A model generated the notes under the pieces. That model was not told the origin of the DNA and made no database searches. It saw nothing but the letters and a program-made list of their open reading frames with translations. This document shows positions 16,653 through 25,696 of a DNA stretch of 64,000 nt, one piece after another. Both the position numbers and the translations under genes were made by a program. Numbering within the stretch: the stretch's first letter is position 1; every line of letters starts with the position of its first letter. The stretch lies in the NCBI GenBank assembly GCA_963676345.2, contig CAXXTS010000002.1, positions 496,001 through 560,000 on the forward strand. Direction: 5' to 3'. Source of the stretch: G963665925 sp963676345. GTDB lineage: Bacteria > Bacillota > Clostridia > Peptostreptococcales > Acidaminobacteraceae.

Positions 16653-19600
16653 TTAACCGTATATTTTCTTCAAATATGCTGCGGCTTGTTCTTTTGTCAT
16701 GGTTGCTTGTGGATCAAGATTGCCATTTTCAATGTCGAGCACGCCCAGTTCAAGGAGCAGTGCCATATCATCGCCAGCCCAATCAGAAATCAAGTCTTGA
16801 TCTGTAGCCTGTGCCAGTTCAGCTTCTACACCTTCTGTCAGTATTTTGTCATCATAGTTTGTCATGGCATTGGCAAGAATGGCTGACATTTGTTCTTTTG
16901 TAATAGCTTCGTCTGGATTAAAGGTGCCTCCACTTCCAGAAATAATGCCTGCACTGTATGCGGACGCCACCTCTGTATAATGATCATTTTCCATGTCTAG
17001 GTCTGTAAACGGCGCCTGAGCACTTTCGTTTGTAAGCCCATAGGCACGCGCAACCCAAGTTGTAAACTCTTCTCTTGAAATGGTTTCTTCTGGGTTAAAT
17101 GCCACCTCATCGTCAACAATGCCCTTATTGAGGAGCTCGTTGATTTCATCTTTTGCCCAAGAAGCTTCAACGTCGTTAAATGTCTTATTAGACTGCATGA
17201 CCGTATATTGACTAAAGGAAATTCTGCGTGTTGACAGACTGTTGGTTACCGGGTCATAAACACCACCAACTGGTTCCCAGTCACCTGTTGTCTCGTTCAA
17301 CCTGAATACAGATAGCCTACTTGGTCCTGCATTATCGTCCCAGAACTCAAATTCGTCGAGATTAAAGCTTAGGCGAGCAGGTTTTTCAAGTGTTTCCCGC
17401 TTTTCTCCATCCAGTGTTACATTTACATCGGTTGTGTAGCCTTTTTTAAACTTAACCTTTTCGTCTTCACTATCAAATGTTTGCGCCTTGAAGTTCATGT
17501 CAACGGCCACTTCACGCGGTCTTTCTGAAACTTGCGGCTGGTATGTTTCCTTATCAATCAGAAGCTTTGCACCTCCGACTTTAATACCCACGGTATCAAC
17601 ACCCGCTCTGTCCAGCGTGTCTAATGTATTCTGATCAATTTTCACCTTAACCTGATCAGATACTTTTTCCGCTTCAAGTGTGATTTCAACTTTAAAATCG
17701 CGTATGTTCTCTTCACCGTAGTAAGCACCAAATGTCTCTTTGACCTTATTAATGTTACCTACCGACTCTGACAACTTCTGTTCAAGGTCTTCATCCGCAA
17801 AGGATATTTCAGTCACATCACCGACCTGCTGAACCATCGTTTTAGTCTTAACCGTTCCCAGTTTCCTCATGGCACCCTTGGCAAGGACTTCTACCGCCTT
17901 CTTCAGGTCTGCATTCTTTGCAATTTGACCTTCTTCTTCAATTGCTTTGACAGACTGTACCATCTTCTCTGTAACTTCGATTAGTTTGGCACTGTCCTCA
18001 ACCTTTTGAATGGCTTTTGAGACCGTGGTATTCATTTCAATAATTTTATTTGTTGCCCACGCACTCTTGGTTTCTTGGGTCGCTGCATCGCCAAGCGTGG
18101 ATACCGTATTAATATATCCTGAAAGGGCATTGGTCAGGGCTGTATCATTTTCAATCGTGTCTAAATTGTCTTCAAGTTCTTTAAAAACTTCGTCTGCTTC
18201 ATCTGTCGACGAAGACTCAGAGCTGATTTTATCCGTTGCGCTGGATGCCAGTGCTTCGACATCTCTTGATGTTGAATAATCTTTGACAATTTCCTCTGCC
18301 GTTTGCGTGGCATCTGAGTCATTATCTGCGCCATCATCGTTGGTATTCTCATCTTGAGTTGTTGTATTATCTGTTTTATTGTTTGATCCGGTGTTTGAAT
18401 CTCGGTCGTTGTCATCACGCACATAGACTTCATCGTCGACTATAACAATGGTTGCTGTTGAAGGGGTTCCCAGTTCCACTTCATCCGTGTCAACAAGCGT
18501 GATATTGAAAGCTTTAGAACCTTCATAAACGCTGTTATCAACTGCTTTTAGTACAATCTTCGCCTTACCAGCAGCCACATCGACTTCAGTACTGTACAGG
18601 TCTTCACTTTCATCATAATACATCATGGAATCGGTCATAACGACTTCATAATCATTTGCATCTGCTGTTGTAGACGTGCCTATTTTAAATTTAACCCATG
18701 CATACAAGCCATCGTCACAAGTGACATTTTCATCTACATCCACGTCGATGGTCAGCTCTAAATCAGCACCTTCTGTTACTGAATAAGTGTTTGCAGACCA
18801 GCTGATTACTGGAATGAGCAAATCGTCATCATAGAGGGTAACCGTTACGGTATCATTTGAACCGATACTTGCCCCTCCAGTAGGACCAGAAAGCTTCAAA
18901 TTAAAACTTTCTGTACACTCATAGGTTGAATCGTCTTTAATCGGTACTATAATCGTCTTATAGGTCTGTTTGTCATCAAATTGCACAGTTTGTGTCAATG
19001 GATCAAAGTCGTAATCCGTTTGATCTGCACTCACTGGTTCAAGTGTCACATCAACAGATACTGCACCCGACGCCCCATTTTGCCTATAGATGTCAACATA
19101 GGCCTTGGCATATTCCTCGCCTTGAGCTATATCCCCTTCGCCAACACTATATGAAGTCATGTCAAAATTAAACGTCCCTGGCCCTTCAACATCATTGTCT
19201 ACTATTGTAATGACGACACTTTCCTTTGTGCCTTTAGTTGTTCCTGTCGGAACTGACGCGACTGAAAGTGTAAATGTTTCATTGCCTTCAATTTCACTGT
19301 CATCAATTAGAGGGACAGCAATGGTCTGAATATCAGACCCAATTGGAAACTGAACAGTTTGAGTCGTAGGTGTATATGTGTAATCACTTGAATCAGCAGA
19401 TCCTGGTGTTAGGAGGACTTGAACCTCTTGTGCGGTCATGGTGTCACCCGAGCGGACAAGATTCACATAAGCTGTTGTTTCCTCTCCATAATTCAAACTT
19501 GTAGAGGCAAACTCAAAGGCGGTGTCATTATCAGAAATCGTCACACTCACATTTGTGTTCGTGCCTAACTCAGCGCCGTTTGTAGGACTGCTTAAAGCTA

Positions 19601-22112
19601 TATTAAAGTATTCATCATACTCGACGAGCAGATCATCGACGGTTGCAATTTGAAGTGTTTGAGGTGTGGTATCCCCATCTGCAAATGTCAGTGTCTGTGT
19701 TATCGGTACAAATTCATAATCGCTTGAAGTTGCTGTATTTGCGCTCACTGTTACATCTACAGAAACTGAGCCGTCACTCCCACCTGTTCTTGTAACCGCA
19801 ACTGCTGCAGAACTGCCCTCTTCAACACTATAGTTTGTAAGGGCAAAATCAAATTTCCCAGCAGATGTACTTGTCGCATCATTGTCAATAATATTCAAAT
19901 CAGCAAGGTACAAGACACCAATTGATGATCCACTTGTCGGATTGTTCAAAGACAGCTGAGCGGTTTCATCCCCTTCGTCTTTTGTATCATCAAAGGTTGC
20001 AATTGTCACCGTTTGGCTGGTTTCACCATCTGCGAAATATATGGTCTTAACAGGTGTTGACCAGTCATAATCGCCTTCATCGGCTGTGTCTGAAGTCACG
20101 GTCATGTCTACACTTACATCCCCAGATGTGCCTCCAGTTCTTAAAATATCAATATAGGCACTTTGTCCTTCATCGACACTATAAGACGCCGTACAAAAAT
20201 CAAATGTCCCAGGGTTATTAACATCATCATCTACAATGGTTACACTTGCGTTTGAAAACTCGCCAATGGTTGTATCTAGAGGTACATCTGTAATACTCAG
20301 ACTGAAGGTCTCATCCCCTTCAACATCTGTATCATTTATGATTGGAATGATGACAGGTTGAATATACTCTTCTGCTAAAAACTGAATATCTTGCGTATAC
20401 ACGGACAAATCCAAGTCGCTGTCAATGGCTGAACCAGTCGTAATGGTGACCTCAACTGTCTGTTCAGAATCAATAAGACCTTCTCTGTATATGTTGGCGT
20501 AGAGTGTATCGCCTTCTGCTACTGAGTAGGTGCACAGTTCAAAGCTGAAAGCCGTGTCATCATCGTAAATGGTGGCTTTAGCCACTGAATTCTCACCCAG
20601 AACAGCATCCCCCACTGGATTACTCAATTCAATGGTGAAACATTCATCTTCATAACTATCATCATATTCAACAGCATCGTCTTCTGTAGTCGTAATGGTG
20701 AGATATTTATAATCTTCTCCATCTGCAAAGGTAATGGTCGTCGATACCGGTGTGTAGTCGGTTTCATCTGCTGTATCGGCTATGGTGTCAATATCAACCG
20801 ACACTTCGCCGGTCGTACTGCCGGTTCTGAGGATTTCGACCTCAATCTCGTTGCCTTCTTCTGCACCAACATCTTTATATGCGAAATTCAGTTCACTTGT
20901 GGTCGTATCACCTGTTGCACTTTTGTCTATGAAAGCCACTTCAACACTTGACCCTACAACTTCTGTACTCGATGAAATATAAGCCATAAAAATGACATCA
21001 TCTAGCTCATCTTGCAAGTCGTTTGGATTATAAACTGCACTTGGACAGGTATAGCTGTTTGTGCCGGTTGTAATTTGAAAAGCACTGCTTGTAACAGACC
21101 CTGTTGAATCTGCAAAAAGGCCGTAAATATCTTGATCACTGCTTACATTGCTCTCCCAATATACAAACTGGTTACCACTATAGCCGAGTGATTCAATTTC
21201 AAGACCGGTTATCGTTTCACTCAAACTTGATGTGTAGAGCGTGGACTCGGACGTTTTGTCTGTCCCATTTTGACCGATAATTTCGACTGGCGAAACAGCG
21301 TAGTCCTGCCAAACGCTATAGAAGTTTTCATACATACCATTAAAGCCAATAGCAGGATAGCCTGTTGTATTTGAATTCTGCGACAAGAGTTCGTAAACAA
21401 CATCAATGGCACCACCCGATGCCACTGTAGCATGCTTAATCAAAGACCCGCTATATTCATAGGCTACATCGACAAGATAAGTTCCAGGATTATAAACGAT
21501 ATCGTATAATCCGCCATTTGTCTCAATGAAAAACGGTTCAGGTGAAACATAATCTGCAGCTAATTCTATACCTGAATAGGCTGACCCGAGTTCGGAAAAA
21601 ACTCTGAAAAGTACATTGAACATTTCACTGTACTCATTGTAAACAACCTTAGTATCACTAAACTGTTCAACATAAGATTCTGCAAGCACCTGACTGGACA
21701 TTACCATACTTCCAGACGAACTTATGATGGTTCCCCAAACTGTGGAAGCCCCCATTTCCTGATCAAAGTCTGTCCATACAATACAATATGTATCAGATGC
21801 ATTGTCATAAGCAACATCAATATGCTGGTCAGAATCTATATCCACTGCAATTGGTATCTGAGCCCCTACTGGCGCACCTGAGCTATCCAAAAACTGCGCC
21901 CCAAGTGTCATAATACCATCCCCATCTGTTTGAAGGGCAACCACCAAATACTGATCGGTCACAGGAGAATACCCTACCTCAACATCGTAGGCAGTATTCG
22001 CCGTAAAACCGCTTATATTCTCTGCGAACGAAGGCCCTCCCATCGGTATCCCTGATAGAATCAGAGATAAAATCAAAATCAGCACAATACAAGACCGATT
22101 TTTCACTCTCAT
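16653..22112 (-). CDS. Giant SLH-anchored surface protein with Calx-beta repeats (paralogue 2)
   Basis: An 1819-residue exported protein, paralogue of the gene at 10775-16387. The ATG at 22112 is preceded by AGGGGG. It has a signal peptide (1 to about 30, cut near SFAEN), propeller-like repeats (about 31-400, YSPVTDQYLVVA, YDNASDTYCIVW and similar), seven Calx-beta repeats (about 407-1228), an Asp/Asn/Thr-rich linker (about 1228-1270), a helical region, a beta-rich region and three SLH domains (about 1645-1819). The last roughly 550 residues are close to those of paralogue 1 in protein and DNA. The N-terminal halves differ in repeat number, and the extra 300-residue N-terminal region is missing here. 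A tandem duplication followed by divergence of the exposed part is the simplest reading. Confidence 0.9.
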   Translation of the reverse strand: MRVKNRSCIVLILILSLILSGIPMGGPSFAENISGFTANTAYDVEVGYSPVTDQYLVVALQTDGDGIMTLGAQFLDSSGAPVGAQIPIAVDIDSDQHIDVAYDNASDTYCIVWTDFDQEMGASTVWGTIISSSGSMVMSSQVLAESYVEQFSDTKVVYNEYSEMFNVLFRVFSELGSAYSGIELAADYVSPEPFFIETNGGLYDIVYNPGTYLVDVAYEYSGSLIKHATVASGGAIDVVYELLSQNSNTTGYPAIGFNGMYENFYSVWQDYAVSPVEIIGQNGTDKTSESTLYTSSLSETITGLEIESLGYSGNQFVYWESNVSSDQDIYGLFADSTGSVTSSAFQITTGTNSYTCPSAVYNPNDLQDELDDVIFMAYISSSTEVVGSSVEVAFIDKSATGDTTTSELNFAYKDVGAEEGNEIEVEILRTGSTTGEVSVDIDTIADTADETDYTPVSTTITFADGEDYKYLTITTTEDDAVEYDDSYEDECFTIELSNPVGDAVLGENSVAKATIYDDDTAFSFELCTYSVAEGDTLYANIYREGLIDSEQTVEVTITTGSAIDSDLDLSVYTQDIQFLAEEYIQPVIIPIINDTDVEGDETFSLSITDVPLDTTIGEFSNASVTIVDDDVNNPGTFDFCTASYSVDEGQSAYIDILRTGGTSGDVSVDMTVTSDTADEGDYDWSTPVKTIYFADGETSQTVTIATFDDTKDEGDETAQLSLNNPTSGSSIGVLYLADLNIIDNDATSTSAGKFDFALTNYSVEEGSSAAVAVTRTGGSDGSVSVDVTVSANTATSSDYEFVPITQTLTFADGDTTPQTLQIATVDDLLVEYDEYFNIALSSPTNGAELGTNTNVSVTISDNDTAFEFASTSLNYGEETTAYVNLVRSGDTMTAQEVQVLLTPGSADSSDYTYTPTTQTVQFPIGSDIQTIAVPLIDDSEIEGNETFTLSVASVPTGTTKGTKESVVITIVDNDVEGPGTFNFDMTSYSVGEGDIAQGEEYAKAYVDIYRQNGASGAVSVDVTLEPVSADQTDYDFDPLTQTVQFDDKQTYKTIIVPIKDDSTYECTESFNLKLSGPTGGASIGSNDTVTVTLYDDDLLIPVISWSANTYSVTEGADLELTIDVDVDENVTCDDGLYAWVKFKIGTSTTADANDYEVVMTDSMMYYDESEDLYSTEVDVAAGKAKIVLKAVDNSVYEGSKAFNITLVDTDEVELGTPSTATIVIVDDEVYVRDDNDRDSNTGSNNKTDNTTTQDENTNDDGADNDSDATQTAEEIVKDYSTSRDVEALASSATDKISSESSSTDEADEVFKELEDNLDTIENDTALTNALSGYINTVSTLGDAATQETKSAWATNKIIEMNTTVSKAIQKVEDSAKLIEVTEKMVQSVKAIEEEGQIAKNADLKKAVEVLAKGAMRKLGTVKTKTMVQQVGDVTEISFADEDLEQKLSESVGNINKVKETFGAYYGEENIRDFKVEITLEAEKVSDQVKVKIDQNTLDTLDRAGVDTVGIKVGGAKLLIDKETYQPQVSERPREVAVDMNFKAQTFDSEDEKVKFKKGYTTDVNVTLDGEKRETLEKPARLSFNLDEFEFWDDNAGPSRLSVFRLNETTGDWEPVGGVYDPVTNSLSTRRISFSQYTVMQSNKTFNDVEASWAKDEINELLNKGIVDDEVAFNPEETISREEFTTWVARAYGLTNESAQAPFTDLDMENDHYTEVASAYSAGIISGSGGTFNPDEAITKEQMSAILANAMTNYDDKILTEGVEAELAQATDQDLISDWAGDDMALLLELGVLDIENGNLDPQATMTKEQAAAYLKKIYG

Positions 22113-22272
22113 CTTTCACAACCCCCTTTTATAAATTGTGATTTAATTTTTTAATTGGCATATACTATTTCAAATATATCATACCAGTTTTTAGACGTAT
22201 TTCCCCATAAATAGGCCTAAAAACCCGAAATAGTCACTTATTTACCATACCCTATATTAACTATTTTAAAGC

Positions 22273-22977
22273 CTAGTACTTGCCCCTTACAGAGAATTTT
22301 CCAATATTGTAAGTCTCTTTACATGCATCCAGCATTTTTTCAAGTTCTTCAGTGGTATAGGTCTGAAAAGTATTTGGCATGAGTTCACTTTCCGATTTCA
22401 CATACTGCTGTAAAATATAGGTTTTTGCCCCCTCAATTTCACTGAGCATCTCTTTAAGGATTTCCATTGTATGTACACCGCGAATCATTGTCGTTCTAAA
22501 CTCATGATCAATCCCTGAATTAATGATCAGTTTTATAGACTCTCGTATTTTTTTTACATTGACGTGGCGTATTCCCGTGATGGTTTCATAGCTCTTCAGA
22601 CTGTGCTTTATATCCATTGCAATATAATCAAGCAAATTGTCCTGAATAAGGCCCTGAACTACGTCTGGATTTGTACCATTTGTGTCGAGTTTTACAAATA
22701 TCCCCATCTCTTTGACGCGTCTTATGAATATATCAAGACCTTCCATTAGCGTCGGCTCTCCACCTGTGATAACCAGACCCTCAACAAGACCCTTTCTCTT
22801 TTCAAGGTGACTGAGTACCGTTTCAGTCATAACCGTTGGATACTTCCCGGGCGTTAAAACAAGCCCGCCATTGTGACAATAAGGGCATCTAAAATTGCAC
22901 CCACCCGTGAAAATAAGTGATGCGACCTTTCCGGGATAGTCTATGAATGTCGTCTTCTGGAATCCCTTAATTTGCAT
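22273..22977 (-). CDS. nrdG: Anaerobic ribonucleoside-triphosphate reductase activating protein (radical SAM)
   Basis: A 234-residue radical SAM enzyme that makes the glycyl radical on NrdD. The [4Fe-4S] ligands are Cys27, Cys31 and Cys34 in GGCNFRCPYCHN. Further on, VITGGEPTLMEG fits the SAM-binding GGE motif. The ATG at 22977 is preceded by GGAGG at 5 nt. A TTG at 22989 in the same frame lies inside that ribosome site and was rejected. It is somewhat longer than the E. coli NrdG (154 residues) and belongs to the longer clostridial form that also resembles pyruvate formate-lyase activase. Position right after nrdD in the same direction supports the assignment. Confidence 0.9.
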   Translation of the reverse strand: MQIKGFQKTTFIDYPGKVASLIFTGGCNFRCPYCHNGGLVLTPGKYPTVMTETVLSHLEKRKGLVEGLVITGGEPTLMEGLDIFIRRVKEMGIFVKLDTNGTNPDVVQGLIQDNLLDYIAMDIKHSLKSYETITGIRHVNVKKIRESIKLIINSGIDHEFRTTMIRGVHTMEILKEMLSEIEGAKTYILQQYVKSESELMPNTFQTYTTEELEKMLDACKETYNIGKFSVRGKY

Positions 22978-23131
22978 GCTTGCCTCCAATATACTTATCT
23001 GAATAATATGGAATGATTATAAAAAGAGCCTTAGTGAATGTATAATCCTCATTATATCGATTATTGTCATACACCAAAGCCCTACAGCTGTTTCTATTTT
23101 ATTGTGGATTTATGTTAAGTTCCACCTTTAT

Positions 23132-25240
23132 TTAGGAACAGACTTCAAATTCTAGTCGGTCATTAAACTCAGACTGCTTGCCGTCATTCCAGTTCTGAAC
23201 AGGTCTATGATAACCGACAACCCGCGTCCACACTTCTGTTTGCGCACCGCATTCTGGACAGATAGGCTCTTCTCCTGCAATATACTTATGAACAGGACAA
23301 ATGCTGAATGTCGGTGTAATTGTGAAGTAAGGCAGTCTATATCCGCTGCTGATGTTCTTGATAAGTTTTTTCAAAGTCTCATTATTGTCAATACGCTCTG
23401 GAATAAAACCATGAAATACCGTACCGCCTGTGTATTTGACTTGCAGACTATCCTGATGATCAAGGGCATCAAAGATATCTTCTGTGAATCCGACTGGAAG
23501 CTGTGAACTGTTTGTATAGTATGGGGATTCATCACCTGAGACTGTGATATCAGGATAGCGCTCTAAATCCAGTTTGGCAAAGCGGTGGGCTGTTCCCTCA
23601 GCTGGGCTGGCTTCCAAATTGTACAAATGTCCCGTTTCATCTTGGAAACGCAGGAGGACTTCATTCATAAAGTCCAGTACTTCTTCTGCAAACTCTTTAC
23701 CAGCAGGTGTTGTAATGTCTTCAGAACCGTTTGTAAAGTTCATAATACACTCGTTTAGACCATTTGGTCCGATGGTCGCAAAATGATTATGCCAGTACTC
23801 GCCATTTGCTTCATAAACGTCTTCAAGATAATGTTTTGAGTATGGATATAAACCGCGCATCATATTTTCTTCAAGGATATCGCGTTTGATTTCTAGAGAA
23901 TTTTTAGCAATTTCCATAAGGCGTTCAAGTCGATCAAACAGGGCTTCAATACTTTCAGATATATGTCCCAGTCGCGCAAGGTTAATTGTCACAACACCAA
24001 TTGAACCTGTTTTTGGATTTGCTCCAAACAGGCCCCCGCCACGTCTTCGCAGTTCAGTGTTGTCCAGTCGAAGTCTACAGCACATCGAGCGGACATCTTC
24101 AGGATCTAAGTCTGAATTTACGAAGTTGCTAAAATAAGGGATGCCAAACTTGCCGGTCATTTCCATTATTTTTTCTGTAACCTCGCTGTTCCAGTCCCAG
24201 TCATTTGTAATATTATACGTTGGGATTGGGAAGGTGAAAACGCGTCCTCTTGCATCGCCTTCCATCATGACTTCACAAAATGCCATGTTAATCATGTCCA
24301 TCTCTTTTTGAAAATCTTTATATGTATAATCGAAAAGACGCTTGCCCCCAATAATGACAGGCAAATTCGTGTGGGTTGATGGCACTTCCTTATCCATTGT
24401 TATATTGAAAAATGGCGTTTGGAACCCTACACGCGTCGCAATATTCATATTAAATACAAAGGTCTGCATAATTTGCTTCACTTTGTCATAGCCCAGCTTA
24501 TCAAAATGTACAAACGGAGCCAGGAGTGTATCAAAATTCGAAACAGCCTGTGCGCCTGCTGCTTCCCCTTGCAATGTGTAAATAAAGTTAACAAGTTGCA
24601 TGAGTGCCGCTTCGAAATGCTTGGCTGGCGAAGATTCGATCTTACCAGCAACACCTGCAAATCCGGACATCAGTAAGTCTTCGAGGCTCCATCCACAGCA
24701 GTATGTTGATAAAAGCCCTAAATCGTGAATATGTAAATCCCCATTTTCGTGACTGTCTCGTACACTCTCATCATAAACCGTATGCAACCAGAATGTTTTG
24801 GTCGCTTTTGCGATGACGTGGTTATTCAGACCTTGAAGACTGTATGACATATTGGAATTTTCTCTTACAGTCCAGTCGCTTTGTCCAATATACTCATCGA
24901 AAATACCCATAATATCCATTGCCGTTTTCTTTGTTTCGCGCATACGCTTGTGCTCATAACGGTATTTGATATATTTTTTAGCTGTATCGTATTCACCTAT
25001 TTTCATGAGTACGACCTCTACAGTATCTTGAATGTCTTCCACGCGTGGCATTTTTCCGGTTCTAACCTCTTCACTTAGACGCTCAATGGTGTAGTCTGTT
25101 GTCACCTCTGCCAATTTACGCAAAGATTTTCTTGACTTGTTCTCATGTGTCGCCACAAGCGCCTTAAAAATCGCATCTTCAACCTTAACACGATCGAAGG
25201 GTGCTATGCTTCCATTTCGCTTTTCTACTCTGCTGAACAT
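23132..25240 (-). CDS. nrdD: Anaerobic (class III) ribonucleoside-triphosphate reductase
   Basis: Reduces ribonucleoside triphosphates to deoxyribonucleotides without oxygen, using a glycyl radical. The 702-residue protein has an ATP-cone regulatory domain at about 1-95 (KRNGSIAPFDRVKVEDAI), the thiyl segment SMCCRLRLDN, and a C-terminal glycyl-radical segment with Gly676 in TRVVGYHRP. A zinc site is made by Cys648, His651, Cys661 and Cys664; phage T4 NrdD has four cysteines there, so one ligand is His here. The ATG at 25240 follows GGGGAGG. A GTG at 25255 overlaps that ribosome site and was rejected. NrdR-type boxes lie directly upstream. nrdG follows after 154 bp and may have its own promoter. 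Confidence 0.97.
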   Translation of the reverse strand: MFSRVEKRNGSIAPFDRVKVEDAIFKALVATHENKSRKSLRKLAEVTTDYTIERLSEEVRTGKMPRVEDIQDTVEVVLMKIGEYDTAKKYIKYRYEHKRMRETKKTAMDIMGIFDEYIGQSDWTVRENSNMSYSLQGLNNHVIAKATKTFWLHTVYDESVRDSHENGDLHIHDLGLLSTYCCGWSLEDLLMSGFAGVAGKIESSPAKHFEAALMQLVNFIYTLQGEAAGAQAVSNFDTLLAPFVHFDKLGYDKVKQIMQTFVFNMNIATRVGFQTPFFNITMDKEVPSTHTNLPVIIGGKRLFDYTYKDFQKEMDMINMAFCEVMMEGDARGRVFTFPIPTYNITNDWDWNSEVTEKIMEMTGKFGIPYFSNFVNSDLDPEDVRSMCCRLRLDNTELRRRGGGLFGANPKTGSIGVVTINLARLGHISESIEALFDRLERLMEIAKNSLEIKRDILEENMMRGLYPYSKHYLEDVYEANGEYWHNHFATIGPNGLNECIMNFTNGSEDITTPAGKEFAEEVLDFMNEVLLRFQDETGHLYNLEASPAEGTAHRFAKLDLERYPDITVSGDESPYYTNSSQLPVGFTEDIFDALDHQDSLQVKYTGGTVFHGFIPERIDNNETLKKLIKNISSGYRLPYFTITPTFSICPVHKYIAGEEPICPECGAQTEVWTRVVGYHRPVQNWNDGKQSEFNDRLEFEVCS

Positions 25241-25251
25241 AATGTTCCTCC

Positions 25252-25298
25252 CCACAATATATAGTATGTTTCAAACTCTTATACACAACATATAGATG
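25252..25298 (-). promoter_or_regulatory. Pair of NrdR boxes upstream of nrdD
   Basis: Two 16-bp boxes with centres exactly 31 bp apart: core CAATATATAG at 25255-25264 (perfect match to CWATATATWG) and core CAACATATAG at 25286-25295 (9 of 10). Tandem NrdR boxes at about three helical turns are the known arrangement for this ATP/dATP-sensing repressor of reductase genes. The proximal box abuts the ribosome site. A possible weak promoter (TTGTGT, 16 nt, TACTAT) would overlap both boxes. Confidence 0.75.
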
Positions 25299-25308
25299 AG
25301 AAAGCACT

Positions 25309-25398
25309 AAAAAATCCACCTACCGAGCCCGGCGAGGTGTTTTAAAATGCTGTTTCTTTTCTTATTATCATTGTAGCAAAACCACTATTATGGAACAA
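25309..25398 (-). ncRNA. Promoter followed by a terminator-like hairpin in the nrdD leader (attenuator or small RNA)
   Basis: On the minus strand a promoter with -35 TTGTTC (25393-25398), a 17-nt spacer and -10 TACAAT (25370-25375) would start RNA near 25363. About 25 nt on, the outer stem CACCT/AGGTG (25317-25321 with 25335-25339) and inner stem CCG/CGG are followed by a GATTTTTT run (25309-25316). It is either a leader attenuator for nrdD or a free RNA of about 55 nt. I do not recognise a known riboswitch. The rest of 25399-25638 is A+T-rich with no supported gene. Confidence 0.4.
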
Positions 25399-25638
25399 GG
25401 CGAGCGATCCAATAAAGACCGATTTTAAGAGTTCTTATGAAATTATTGATAATCTCACATTTTTTGTTTAGTCCTTACTCGCATTCAAATAGCTTGTGTC
25501 TATCTTTTTACGACATTTTTCGACATTTGATGCACCTTTGTCTTTTTGTATGTTTTACACAAGGAATATAGTCCCTAGTCCCTCATTTGCTAATTATCCC
25601 CTGTACTTATATACAATGAAATCTTTAGAAAAGCTAAT

Positions 25639-25686
25639 ATAATATGAAGAGGCGTGTGGTTTTAAACACACGCCTCTTCATATTAT
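25639..25686 (-). terminator. Strong terminator after tkt
   Basis: A perfect 20-bp inverted repeat (25639-25658 with 25667-25686) with an 8-nt loop, only 10 bp past the transketolase stop. The minus-strand tail is ATTAGCTTTTCT. Confidence 0.85.
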
Positions 25687-25696
25687 GCACATATTT

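Noticed and set aside
12600..20900. Periodic DNA that at first looks like a tandem repeat or CRISPR array.
   Set aside because: The period (about 300 bp) and the translated pattern are those of Calx-beta domains inside open genes; there are no short identical repeats with unique spacers.
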